Assembly (NCBI RefSeq): GCF_018143015.1 | Contig: NC_054741.1 | Coordinates: 64,454,697 to 64,518,696, forward strand | Source: Lytechinus variegatus | Taxonomy: Eukaryota; Echinodermata; Echinoidea; Temnopleuroida; Toxopneustidae | Direction of reading: 5' to 3' | Length of the DNA stretch: 64,000 nt | Shown here: positions 12,783 through 27,000 of the stretch, piece by piece | Position numbering within the stretch: position 1 is the first letter of the stretch | Layout: each line of letters opens with the position of its first letter | Program-made: the position numbers and the translations under genes | Notes under the pieces: generated by a model | The model's database searches: none | The model's input: only the letters and a program-made list of their open reading frames with translations | Told to the model about the DNA's origin: nothing

Positions 12783-13251
12783 AATTCTCTGGTTCTCCTT
12801 AAACTTGAAATTTAACAACCCCTTTTTCACAACATTTACATATTCTTTGCTTCCAACTCTTTAAACAACTCAAAAGTTACTAATACTATTTCCATGAATA
12901 ATTTTTTGTCTCGACATCTTTGAAAGCGTTCGTGGTTACAATCTGCTTATGAGAAGCTGAGAAAGATAAATTAGATTACTTTTCTAGGTAATGCATTCAA
13001 GTATACTTTCCAATGTTTATATATTTTTAGGATTTAAAGCAATGCAAAAATTTGATCAATTAATTATTTCTATGATTTTTCTTTCATTCTGAAGGATATA
13101 ATTGGAAGTATTATAAAAATATACTATAAATGGACAGGTGTACAACTTTGCTTTCCATAGTTTGTGCTTTGAGTTTGATGGGTGATGTGGCTGAGCTGAA
13201 GACGAAGTCAAATACGGACCGTATCATTAACATTTAACATCAAAATCCAGA
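12783..13251. promoter_or_regulatory. Bidirectional promoter region between TBC-like gene and B3GLCT
   Basis: Only about 470 bp separate the start codons of two divergent genes, so both 5' UTRs and core promoters must lie here or in unseen upstream exons. The sequence is AT-rich, with no clear TATA box in the expected place. A GTACCGG-rich stretch near 12435-12465 lies inside intron 1 of the minus-strand gene rather than in this interval. Confidence 0.55.
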
Positions 13252-14966
13252 ATGCACGGATTCAGAAAACTTTTTGCTGTTTTGTTCATCGGTATGTTGA
13301 ATTATTTTTCTTGATAAAACTTGTTATGTAGTTGTATAAGGTCGTCACTTTTCAACACCGACGACGCGCGACGCCGACTCTTCCTGCTCGCAGGATAGGT
13401 TGAAGTTAACGAACGGGCCGGGCCTGGCTTTGCTTCCCGCCGCGCCCCGCTGGCCCCTCGCTCCATAGACCAAAAGCTTCAGTCTCTGGACATTGGTTGT
13501 TCCGCTGAACTGCGTTGCCGTTGGCTCCACTCACCAATACATAGACTGAAGAGCTTGGTGCATAAAGCAAACTACTTGCATCGGCCAATAGTGAGTCGTA
13601 GACCAAAACTAAAAAGCTTCAGTTCAATCTCTGTAAAGTAGATCTATTTTGGTTCAATTGAACCACTGAACTTGTCTTGGCTGTGTTGCAGAGTGACCAG
13701 ATTCCACAAAATGAAATACGGGACAATCAACAAAGACTTTAGGCAGGACAACAAAATGTGTTTGTTGTCCCCAAGAATGATATCAAAAAATTTCTTAATA
13801 TCTAATTTGTCATGTGAAACCACTTAAAACTTACGTAAAATTCATTTAAACTGCAAAAAAGAGCAATTTCATAGCACCAACATGGGTCGAATAAGTCATA
13901 GACATCGTGGGTCCCTGTTTATGCACTGTCCTTACTATCGATAGTTTAAACGATCACGATGTGCTCGCTAAATGCGCGCGCCCGTCGGCGTCTGCTAGCC
14001 GTCCTCTGCTGTGACTCTCAAATAGCCCCGCATGTGCGATTTTTAGTCAGATCGTCCCATATGCTGTTTTTCATGTTAGTACATAGATGCGTGCGCGTTT
14101 TTTGCGGACGCAGATCATGTACCCATCTCCGTCGTCTGCTACGGCTCTCTATATCAGTCCCAACTTGTGAAATGTGTTTTCTGGTGTATTTTCATTTGGT
14201 CTACATGCAGTTTGCCCACTTGTCATTTGGTCTAATGCCAAATGGGCTAAACCCATTTGGTCAACTAAATTGCCATTTGGTTTATACTTGGTCTAATTCT
14301 CATTTAGTGAAATGTCCAGTTGGTCTAATTTCAGCATATTACCTACATAATTATATATTTTTTCAAATACTGGTACATAAAATTGGCTTTATATCATGCA
14401 GTTCCACATTGTAAATATGTATATTCATTTGGTTCACATGCAATTTGCCCACTTCTCATTTAGTCTAATGCCGAATGAGCTAAAGTCCTAAACCCATTTG
14501 GTCTACACTTGGTCTAATTCTCATTTTGTGAAATGTCCAGTTGGTCTAATTTCAGCACAACCTAGGCTACTTAATTATATTTTTTTAACTTATATACATA
14601 TATTTTAGTCTTTATACATATACCAAATGGGCTTGACCCATTTGGTTTAAAAAAAATTCTAATTGCCATTTGGTCTACACTTTGTCTAATTTACATTTGG
14701 TCTACACTACACTTGATCTAATTTTAAGTCCAGTCCAGGGTCTAATTTCAACATGACCTACATCATTATGATTTTATACTTTGTGAAATATATATTTTTT
14801 TCTTTATATAATTTCATTTCACCTTATAGTTTTAGCATTGGTTTCCAAATAAATAATACTTGAACAGTGGCATAATCATGATAATGGAGCCAAAAGTTTT
14901 GAAAGGTGTATCGGGTAAATTTATAAAGTTGCAAGCAGAAGCAAACAACAAAAAAATGTTGAATGT

Positions 14967-15003
<37 letters not shown>

Positions 15004-18000
15004 GGGGGGGGGGCGGCGGTGTTAATTAATTTCCTTTTATTTTCCAATGCCAGATCAATCTTTGTTTTTGCTTGCTAAATTTTTTAAAAATTATATGTTC
15101 TGTTCTATCTACAATTTTTACTAATGATCCTTTTTTTACTTATTTTTTCAGACACATTCGCACCCGAACCGACTCTACAAGGGAAGAGAAGGAATTATTG
15201 AACCCCTTGAGAATATACAGGTCAAGGGCTGTAATAGTATACAGGGGCACTTCCTGGGAGTTTAATTTCATTTTAATTATGTGTTTTCAGGATTTTTTTT
15301 TAGGATATCTAACATTGCAGTGAAAATTATTGCCCCTGCTGATAGTTTTTCAGCTGTGCATGCCCCTCCTTAATTTCAGTGAATAAGGTGTGGCACTGCC
15401 CTCTATGATTCATTTTGAATTTTAATGGGCTCCAAAATGCAGTAATTTATAAATGATAGCATAATCTTATTTTGATAAAGCATTTTACTTAACGGGGGGG
15501 GGGGGGGGGGGGTGAATTTGACTACTAAACCAGCCCCCCCCCATGTCAAGGATTAAATTTTTGGAAAAAAAAAGCATATATAAAATAGATATAGTTATTG
15601 CATATCAGAATATTATTTTTCTTCATGTTTTTCAATAACTCTAAGCTGTTATTGATGAATTCTTTCTTGAAACAAAAATAAGCAATTTATCCAAACATGT
15701 CAGTTTCATTTGGTAGACATATGCATTGAATTTACCAATTCAGAATATAAGGTATGCAATCTTTCATAAATGTTGATTTTTATCACTGGTGGATCTGGGG
15801 GAGGGCACATCTAGCTCAACCCCCCCCCCCCTTGAGAGCTACAGTCAAGATGTAATGAAAATACGCAATTTTCATCAAAGAATGCCCCCCCGTAAGGCCC
15901 TTTTTTGCTTGACAAATTTTCATCCTGAAAATGTGCCCCCTCCCAGGATAAATCCTGGATCCACCACCCCTGGTTTTGATTAAGTTTACATGTATTTTCA
16001 TTTTGAAAAAAAAAAATTCCTAGAGATTTATAAACAGCATGATTTACACTGAGCATTTCATACACTTTGTGCAGAAGAAATATTATCTTGAGAAATTTGG
16101 TTATTAAATTATGGAAGATATCTTTTGGAAATGAAATTACTTTATTGCAGTTATGTCTTACATTGTATTGTCATTTTACTTGATAGAAATTCATTATTTT
16201 TTATAACCATGACAGTGTTATAAATTCATATTTGCTAAATTGTAATAATCATTTTGATGTTCCTTCATCTTCATGAAAGTATGAATTCTAGTCATCTGCT
16301 TCAGTCTGCCCAATGAAATGGTTACAAAGGGCCTAAGCATCCCTTGTCATTTTTCAATAATTAAGTCAGTAGTCAAGTAAGGGGTCAGACAGTTTGGCTG
16401 TATTATATTTGTTTAATTGTCTTACTAGTGTCAATTTACTAAACTTTTTCTGCTTGTGATTGAACCACCAAATTGCCAGATAGTACCATTTTGTTGGGCA
16501 GACATTAATATTGACTAGAGGACTTACTTTCCAAACCAACCTAAAGATAATATGATACTTCATGTATTACAGGGGTATATTGCCTCCATTCCATTGTTGG
16601 GATGTATGCTATGGGCTGGGTAATATCATCTAACTTGTCCTGGAATAATCATTCTCTATAACAAGTTCACAGACAAACGGAGATTCCACTTCAGCAACTC
16701 TCAGTTGAACATCAACATTCCTGGCATTGGTGGGGGAAGCCAAAAATTTTAGGGGGGAACCGCCAAAATCTTTTGACCCCCCCCCCCCGAAAAAAAAAAG
16801 ATAGTGACCAAATTTTATCTTGGGGGGACACAGGAAACAAAATTGAAAATTGACAAGCCAAAAAAAATTAAAAAATAAGGTTATCAACAAAAAATTGAGG
16901 GGGATGGAATCGTCCCCTCCCCACCTCAAATTTAGGGGGATACTCCCCCCCCCACTTCCGCCGCCTTCCTGGTGCTTGGAGATCTGCGAAAGGCATGCTA
17001 TAACATCCACTTATTCCATTTCCTTTCATGTTTTTTCCTCTTCTTAGTGAGCATCTCCAAGTGTTCATATTTTTTCAGTGTCCTTTTTTAGATTTATCAA
17101 ACTCAGTTTTATTACCTGATAAAATTCTATCCCAAGAATTGAACACTTTGATCAAATTTGGAAGTTCAACTTAATGTAACTGACAATATATAACTGAAAA
17201 TAGAAAATAAAAGGCAAAAATAATAATTATGAGAAAAATAATAAAGAAAAACAGTTACTCAAATCAAATTCACTCAAAACCATACACTAATGTACTCTCC
17301 TCAAAAAATCAGTTCTCACTTTTAGGTATTGATCATTCATTCAGTCAATAAAATAATAAAAACAGAGACAGGAGGTCCTCCTCAAAATAAACACAAACAC
17401 AGAGTCTCACATACACACTACACATTAAGAGTAAAATCAGTTTGTATCTTTCGTGGGATTTGTTTTTATGTAAATCTGGATTCTTCTTGTTAGTAGGGCC
17501 TTAGGTCACTCTGACTTGAACTTAAAACTTCCAATCTCAAGAAGGCAAGATATCTCAGTAGATAGTCATTGTCAAGATGTTTAGGAGTTCAATCTGGAGG
17601 TGAGGTTATTCATGATGGCATCTGATATTCTGGCAGAAAGAATGAGAAATAAAAAAGTGCATAAATACAATTATTTATTTTTTCAATGCAAATTAAATAA
17701 ACGAGTCATTCAAGATAGTGTGTATTTTTTAGAGGGGGGGGGGGGGGGGTGATGGCATATTTTAGTCCAAATTATTTTTATCTTCATTTTTTTTCCACTT
17801 TGTATTACCATTTATTCAAAAATTGCAATAAACATATTAATATATAAATGAGTTTTAATCTAGTTGGCAAAAGAAAAACCAGTGGCGGCGGCAGTGCAAA
17901 GAAAATGCCAGTAAAAGGCAGTAAAGCACTGTGTCTGAGTGACTGACACCACGGCACTGACAGTGAGGTGAATGTTCATTTTCCAGTGCATGCACATTAT

Positions 18001-21000
18001 TGCCCCATCATATTCACTCATTTTCAGAAAATATTTAGTTATTCCTCATATGACCATGATTATCTCCTTCATGTCATTACTCTGGTGTTTATTCATGATT
18101 TTAAATTCAGAAAATCATTTAGCAAACAAAGAAAACAAAGAAAGCATTTCTTGACTGTGATTCCGTGTGATTCAAGTTCTATTTCATTTCTGTGTATCAC
18201 ACGTACGCACGTACGTGACGTAATCTTGATCTCTAATCTGCTAATTGTTATGTTAATTAATCATCCCGTGCGCGCGATTAAAATGGCTCGAAATTCGACC
18301 AAATTCAAGGGCAGCTCAGCTTGTAAACCTCACTGAGAAGGGCTTCCACAGCCCTTGCGATTCCCCGCGCTGCAATTTAACTGCAAGACACAGAAAGGAA
18401 ATCAATTCAAGTTTCACAATCAACGGAAAATCCAGAACACTTCGAGACCCATTTTGCAAGAAATACAACTAAATAAGGTAAGAATTGAGAGCAACTCACG
18501 ACACTTTTGACTTACCGACACTTTCATGGTTATTTTTGGAAGATTTCATGGAATTTGGGGCACGAAAATGACTTCGGTAGCTCGCGAAAGTCCTATGCAT
18601 TACGATGACATATTTTTCATCGCACGGGAGGACAATCACAAAGAGAAAATATCATATTCATCCGCGCTGACAGGGGCTTAATTTTGACGATATCGCATCG
18701 CTATGCGATTTCACTCATTGACAAGCGGACGAAACTTACGTACAAATTTTGAGCACTTCCGCGACAGCGCCATCTAGTGACTACGGCCGTGCCTAACAAA
18801 GAAGGCTACACAGTGTTACACCTGTGAAAAGTTATAAAGAATTGGAAGGGACTGTGAACGAATGAATGAAGGAGAGAAAGAAAAGAGATGAATTGAGAAG
18901 AAAGAAAGAAAAAATTAAGGGGAAAATGAAGGAAAAAATAAAAAGAATAAAAGAAAGTGAGAATAAAAGGATGAAAGAAGAATAAAAGAGAGAAAAATGT
19001 TTCCGTCATTCTTTGAATTGAATACAGGAAGAAAGAAAAAGAAAGGAATGGAAGAAGAATACATGCGTGAAAGACAAAATAAAGGAGATAAAAAAGAAAG
19101 TAAGAATAAGGAGGAGGAAAGAATGAATGAAGGAAAGAAAAATGTTTCCTTCAATTTTTTAAAGAAAGAAAAAAAAAAGAAGAAAAACAGTAAGGGATGA
19201 GGGAAGGAAGGAATTAAGGGAGGGAGGAAGAGAAAGAAGGGAAAGAATTAGAAGGAAAAGTAAAATAAAGAATAAAAGAGAGGGAGGAAGAATGAAGTGA
19301 GGAGGGAATGAAAACATAATGGAAGTGAAAGTATTTAAAAAAAGGATAGGAAGGGAGGGGGAGAAAAAAAGATTTAAGAAAGAAAGAATGAAGGAAATAA
19401 AAAAGGAAACTTGATAAAGAACTTAGAAGATGGGTAAGAAAAAGAAGGAAAGAACGAAAAATGAACACAGAGAGAGAAAGGATCAGGAAAGACAAATAGG
19501 AAATAAAGATAGATGGAACAAAAAAGGGCAAGCAGAAGGATAGAAGGATGAAGAAATAAGGATAGAAAAGAAATAAAAAGTAATAAAGTTCAAACTTCAA
19601 GCAAAAAAAATCCAATCATCTAATAAAAATCCTAATGATATTTGGTCTTTTTCAAATATATTTAAAAAAAAAAAAATGTTTTAGAAATGAATAAAATTTC
19701 AAAGTGATTTTTTTTTACTCCACTCAAGCCAAGGCCAAGGGTTCATTACATGCCGCCGCGCACAGAAAAATCAAGCCATAGAAGTTGTGTGTTGTGCACA
19801 CAAGAAGTGGGATCGCAGCACGCGCGACCCACCAGTTAGAAATCCACTTTCAAACGCGGTTCATGGTGTAAGGACATTGATTTTCTGTTTAAAAAAATTG
19901 CCTCTTCCATTTTAAAAAATCTTAAATTCCGTTTCAGCATGTCAGAAAACGGAAATTCCGTTTCCCCATAGACTTTGTGTACAAAAAAATTGACAATTTC
20001 GTTTACCCATTGAATAGCACTATCACAACACTCTCGCTGGTCAGAAATTGTATCTGCCACTGTACCAACAACAAAATGAAATAAAATACTACCGTCGGTG
20101 AATGGGATTGACAGTGAAATGTCAGAAATTGTTCAAGAAATCTACAGAAATGACGGTTATTCCTGTCTCGTCTCTTCAGTGCTTTGGCTAGGTAGTAGGG
20201 GCACCGGAGTAGCTTTATATCACATAAAAAAAGTAAGATACAATGTAAGCGATTCATGACATTGGGTTCTAAAAGTAAGCCGGGGCACCAAGACCGAGCA
20301 CAGCACCAGTTGCTAGCTGCTTGTTGATGTTAATCCAAATAAATGTCGGTAGAATCTAACCACTGGCTTACCTAGAAAAAAAAGGTCTTCAACCAAAAAA
20401 TCAATTAATTGGGTTTCTCAAAAGGGGGGGGGGGCACGTCCTGCATGAGGTGTGACTCGTCAGTCTGCTCATTAGGTATATTATTATGTCCCCATAAACA
20501 AGGACAATCTCAATTTATCAAGACTTGATTTGTCTTGGTTTATGAGGATATCTTTGTTTTCTGGGACAATCCCAATTTTTGAACCATCGCCTCTCCTGTT
20601 GTTTCATTCTCGTTCTTCTTGTTTTTAAAAAATAGAAGAAAGTGAAGATATACCAGTAGATCTAGGCCCTTGATCAGGCATGATGCCTGGATGTGTGTCT
20701 CACCAGGAGGCTCCTAGAAGGCTAGTTTAGAGTAAAAAATGATTCACACTTTTATATGATTTTTACTCTCTATCTACATATAAGAGCCTCCTGGCTATAT
20801 GTGCCTAGTATAGATGTGTGTAGCAGTTGGGAAAATATGAAACTTTTAACCCCTGATTTTCCATGTTCCCTATAATGAATCCAGCCCTAGAAAAACACGT
20901 AAATGGCTGATCATTTTATTATTTTTACTGTTGCATATTTATATTTTTTTCAAAGATAACTAGGCCTGTTATTCGAATAAGTAAAAAAAAAATTTAGATT

Positions 21001-24000
21001 TAGAAGGTGGAATTTGGCTCACCACTGTTTAATCTGCCAGCTGTAATTAACCTGATTTTAGCTGACCATCCCATTTGCGATCAATTACAGTGTTGTGAAA
21101 AACAGAAAAATTTGAAAGGAAAACCTTTATTCTAATGATGTTAAAAATGTTGATTTTTTTCAAATGAAGATTCAGAGAGTATTATTTTCAAAAGTATGAT
21201 TTTTAATTGATTAATTAGACCTCACAACTAACCCTTAACAGCTGACTCTACATTTGAAAATTTATCATGTATTTTCTTTATATTTTGAAAACTATGGTTC
21301 TCTGGAAACAAACTCCCCCCCCCCCACTCACCCATCTCCACATCTGTTTGTCAACTTTGATTTCTCATCCTTCGCTAAAACTGTGAATATTGCTTGACAT
21401 TATTTGACATTGATTCATTGTGGATGACAAATACCATGGTTTTGCAGCAGGTTCTGATTGAATATTTTTCAAATATGCAATACCCTGCATTCATGTCCAT
21501 ATCAGTGATCAACAATTTTTTTAAAAGAAGTGTTTCTGTTCTTATTTTTACAGGAGCTTATGCTGTTGCTTTCAACCCATACCAAGATGTTTCAGAAAGA
21601 TTGAAGGTGAGGGATACAATTCTTAAGAAAAAGAATGACACAAATCTGCAGGAATGTTCTACAGTATTAGGTTAATTGCTGATCAGAAACGCAATGCGTT
21701 ATGGGATTGAAAAGGGGGCAATCAAGCGAGCTTCGCGCACAGAGCCAGCTTTTAAACGGCCCTCTTTTCTATCCCATGATGCATTGCGCTTCTGATTAGC
21801 GATAAACCTTATTTGGGTACATTCCATTTGGTCTTATCCCACATGGTCTCATCCTAGATTGTCAACAACCAGTTGGTCTAATAACCATTTGGTCTTATTG
21901 CATAGGCATCAACGCAGAGAATTATCTTTTGTTCATAGGGAGGACATCTGTTAATGCATCCCCCCAAACACAAAAGAAAATTATCTGCACTGACAGCCAT
22001 GTATTATTGACATATAGCCCATTTTCCACTCTTTCTAATTTCCAAATATGTTATACCCATTTGTAGTGCTGTAGCTCGGATTGTTTACCGGGCTGAATCC
22101 TGCCGAGTTGGCATTGACCGGCTCGGAGCTTTACGGGCCGGGTTTCACTTTGAATCCCTCGAACCCGGAAAATAAACCCGGATTGTTTGATAATATTGAG
22201 GTGTCATTTGTCACCACAATAAGTTGAAACTATTTTTAACAAGCAATCCATCCACCTAGTGTGATGGTCGAGGGGACAGGTCAAAGGCCAACCATCCCTA
22301 CCTTTTTTTCATTTTTTCCCCATCATGATCGGACCTCCTGTCTGAGTTATGGCCTTGTGTGTGAGGGATCGAGATGATATAGCTAGCCGGCTAACGGCGC
22401 ACATGCACACAGTACCTGCCATGTGATATCGTCTGACTGGTCATGTGATTGGCTGAGAGTAATGGTTTCACTGGGTGAGAATGTCCAATTTGTTTACAAG
22501 TAAAGGCCAGTTGGTCCATTTGGCATGGTCATAACTCAAGAAGTATTCCTTTTGATATTATGACTGTGATGACATGCAGAATATTTCTTTCTTTTTTGTA
22601 AAATAATCTGTCCGGTTTATTGAGATATCTTTTATACCAGTTTTTTCTGCTAACCCTAAAAGCCCTCCCTCCCCCCAAAACCCTGTTGTGTTGACATTTT
22701 CCACAAAGTCGGTGATCCAAAAATAATAGCTCAGCTGGGAGTGGGTGCAAAACAATTAAATTCCCATTTAAAGGATACATTAAAGAGGGTGGACGAGACG
22801 TAGAGAGAGAGAAGGGGGGGGCGGGGGTCTGTGTACAAGAGCAAAAAAACAAAAACAAAATACGTGAGAGATGACTAAATGGATGATATGGGGGTAGGAT
22901 GATATTGGACCGATTGTCAAAGTTTAATATGAAATAAAAATGTATTTTGATTCATTTTTTTTATTAAAAATATTATTACCGGTAGCTGAAGGCTAGAATA
23001 AGACAGATAAAAATAAATGAAAAAACAAAAAATAGTTTGATTAAATTTCTATTGCTTCAAAGCAAATATGAAGAATGAAATACGCTCAGAAATTAACTCT
23101 TTCTGCCACCTCCACCCCTCCGAAAAAAATCTGCCCTATGATAGACTGAGACAGAAACAATCTCTGTGAGAGCCTGTTTGAAAATTGGGTCACCAGAATG
23201 ATAACGTAATAAACAATGTGGTTTGTAATCTGCCTCTTGATTTCACACACACACACACACAAAAAAAAATCATCTCAAAGCACATGTTTCGTAGTAAATC
23301 ACTAGCGGTGCACAGACTGTGCTGTTGACCACTGCACTGGTGATGTGAGGAATTGCGGTTTGGCCTTGTATCGTCTCAAACTCTCAATTCCTCTCTACAT
23401 TACTACTGGATGATATAAACAATGAATTAAATATTTTGGGGGTTTGTATCGTCTTTTAAGAACAAGGTCAGAAGGTGATGTCGGTCATAGATAAGAGTCA
23501 AGTAGGTCAAAACTTTGTACTTTTGCATGGACATAAATCAATTTTAGCCGGACCGGGTTACCGGGCCTCTCCGGGTCGAGCTATGATTCTGATAAGATTT
23601 ACGAGCCGGGTTCGGACCGAGTTGAAGGAACCGAGCTACAGCACTACCCATTTGTTGAATATGTACTTGGTCTAACGAAACCTAGTCTACATGATCAGAA
23701 GAATTTTCTTTATGAATTTGAGAAAGTGCTAATAATTAGTGTAAATTTAACAGTCTGCCCATTAGACTATTAGTGTATTTAGACCAAATGATTAAGCCAA
23801 TGTTGTATTAGACTATCTAAGAAGTTGACCAACTACTTGTAAATGGTTTTCTGTTATCCAGTCTTCATTTCTAACAAGAAAAAATGTGATGTTTAGTTTG
23901 GCTCCTGTGCATTTTTTTTCAAGGGGAATCAAGTCTTGGTGAAAGGAGTGTGTCACTTCAAGAAAAATTAGATTTAAAAAAAAAATAGAAAAACGGAATG

Positions 24001-27000
24001 GTGAAAATATGAAATAAGGAATAAGAAAAAGTCAAGGTGTTTTGCAAAATGAGACAAATCAAATCTCCCATTTGCCATGTACTTAATTATCAGAAACTTG
24101 GGAGTGTTTTCGTTGACACCTACTCTACTTTAATTAGAATATATCATACATAGCATATTGTTATATGACTCCTTGAAAATGATAAAAAAGAGTACAAAAT
24201 ATAAAACAAGATTACATCTTAGTGTATTGAAGTGAATGGAGGAGCTGTCCTTACCCTACATCATAATGACATCACCTTTGTGGTCAATTTGAAATCCCTA
24301 TAGTGATTTCATTTGTTTTCTTCAAACTTTCATTTACTTCCCTTTCTGAAACTTTCTTCTTGGTTGGATTATCTAAGCCTTTGTCAGCAGCCTGTATGTG
24401 GAAGGAGAATGGTAGAATAAAACACATTTTGTATCGAAGACCTGATGATTGCTTCATTGACATCATTTGTAGAATAAGTTTCTGTGGTGTTGATTCCTTG
24501 GATTAAAAAATGGCTTGCCATGTGTAGACATACACTGGCTAACCCCCAGGTGGGTGTTTCATAAAACAATTTGTAAGTTACAAGTGATTTTACTTAGACT
24601 GTTGATCCTCTCTCATGGTAAATGACATGCACCAAATTTTCATTGATGTTGATTTAGTGCCTAAGAAAGGATCACCAGTCGTTCGTAAATTCGCTGGTAA
24701 CCTAGTGAAACACTTGCTGGGTGTGGCAGCCTGTTAATAGAATAAGTTCAAATAATCACAATTCATCTTTTATGCACAATGTGGTATTGTGTTTGCTTTT
24801 GTATAGGGTGCTCATGAGGTAGGTCTAGGAGATGTAGTCTTTGTGATCAGAAGTCAGGCTCCCTCTCCTCATGTAGAAAGGGCAATGCGCATTAAAGATG
24901 ATATAGCCCAACAGTGTAGACTACACAATCTAGTGAGTACTATCTTGCATTTATTCACTGTGATGGATAAATTATGTAAAATAATAATTTATACATATTA
25001 TATTGCTGAAAATATATCCTGCCCTACTTCGACAAAAGGAAGCAAGTGACACATCAGTGAATGTGAGTTATTGTTGTTTCTGAAACACCCTTTGTATGTT
25101 GCACTTTCAGGCAAAATTTGGAGAAGAAATGATCATTCTCTGGAAAGATATTGAAGAAATCATCATTTTAAATTACATTGATGCCTATGTAAATGATGAA
25201 CACACATTGCTCATTTACAACAAATTGTACTTTTGTAACTTGCTTCCTTTTGCCAAAGTACGGCAGTATTTTCCCCTGAAGAAAATCAGTTTTGAGCTGA
25301 TGAGTATAAGTGGTTGTTATTAGTGTTCTTATACATTTGTAGATCAAACTTTGGCTTGCATTGAAATGAAGTTGGTCTACCGGCTTAAAAATTATACAAT
25401 GACCTCATATGTCACATATAGTATATTTTACTCTGAATGCATTAGAAAGCAAATTGTATACCTCATATTTGTTGATAAATTTTGCATTGGCTTAGAGTTT
25501 TGAACAGTTGGCTGAGAACGGCAACTCTTTTATAATCATAATAGTGGTCATTAAAAAAAATATTGGTCAGTAAATGACTATGGCCCGTATTCTGAAGTCG
25601 GGTTTAACTTAAACTCGGATTTATAGTTGTGGTTTAAGTATGGATAGCCAATTGTTACTTAAATCACTAACAGTAGAGATATCACATTTCAGCTCATTTG
25701 GCTCTCAAATCATTCATAATTGTCTAGGAAGTATAAAAAGATGATTGTCTTCACCATGGATAAATCAGGAAAGAGCGCAGTAAACATAAGAATAATACAA
25801 CTGAATTAAAATTTTGACACTTTTGGCTTCCCCTAATTTTAGCACAGAGTTAGACCATGGTCTAAGGTAAACCTGACTTCAGAATACGGGCCTATGTCTA
25901 TGACCTGAGAGATAATTGATTGCAGTGTGAAGAAACTAGTTTGAACAGTGACACTACAGACATCAGTCAGTAAATCATTTTAAAAACAACATTTCAATCT
26001 TATTCTGAGCATAGGAGGAAGCTTTGAAATTATCCCATCAGATACACTTTTTGTCTATTTTAGACTTTATTGCAATTTTCCTAATTTAACAGCATGAAAT
26101 CATAGTTTTGTATATTTTACTGATTTTTCCCCCATTTTCTGGTGTTTTTTCTCAGGGTCATCCAGATGTGGTGTTATTACATGAAAGATATGGTGGGCCT
26201 CACTCCGGACACTGGACATTATTCCCTGCTCTTCCAAAGTAAATATTTTTTTAAAAACTTGTGAATGATGGGCGATGATTTCATTGTGCATGCAAATTTT
26301 CTACATAGTTGCCTTTCACAACTTAGGTCTTCTTAGTTTGCATTGAAGCCTTGGTTTCACTGAGGAATATGGTCAACTAGTCTGCTGGGCAAACCCTTCA
26401 CTCGAGTAAAGGGTCAGAATGGCAGCCTACTCATGCCTTGTGTAAACAGCAAGTTTTGTATGGCTAGTCTTTGTGTGGAGACACACTTGTTGATCAAAGT
26501 TTCAATCAGGGTCTGCAGACTAATGGTCAACAGTACAGTTATTATTGAATATGATTTTGATATATGTTATTATAATAATTTCTGGGCTAAATATGAATTA
26601 GATACATACACTTGAACTGAAGGGGGTGTGGATTTAGTCAATGTAAAATACGTATTTTAATTAGGCCACTTCATACCCAGGTGAAAATTGAAATCAACTT
26701 GACCCCAAGATTGTGATATGAAGCTCAGCAAGGTTGATTTCCTCAAAGTCTGAAGATTCCACGGCATGGGTTCAAAATGTAAACCTCCTGTAATAAATGT
26801 ACCCGAATGTACCCAAATTGTTGTCATTGTGATATATCATTGCAGGTTATTCAATGAATTTGAAGAAAAGAAATGGTTCTTTTTTTGTGAGGAGGATACC
26901 AGAGTTAATGTTCAAGGTCTGATTGCGGTGCTAAGTAGATTCAGCTCGGGTGAGGTAAGTGGTATGTTTGATGCTATGCTTGGGTCTGAGATGGATTGGT

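Noticed and set aside
13959-14414. 151-codon plus-strand open frame
   Set aside because: Half of it lies in the CATTTGGTCTA repeat array; no domain and no splice sites in phase with B3GLCT.
14832-15078. Poly-proline and poly-glycine frames
   Set aside because: Pure translation of the poly-G tract.
15155-15230. Possible B3GLCT exon 2 after an acceptor at about 15151
   Set aside because: It does not keep frame from exon 1 (a stop follows), while the exon at 21554 does and completes the signal peptide.
19214-19615. 133-codon minus-strand frame
   Set aside because: Low-complexity S/F/L peptide from the polypurine tract.
25096-25323. Open frame after an AG, considered as an extra B3GLCT exon between exons 3 and 4
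   Set aside because: The alignment to the family runs straight from exon 3 (CRLHNL) to exon 4 (GHPDVVLL), and there is no matching donor.
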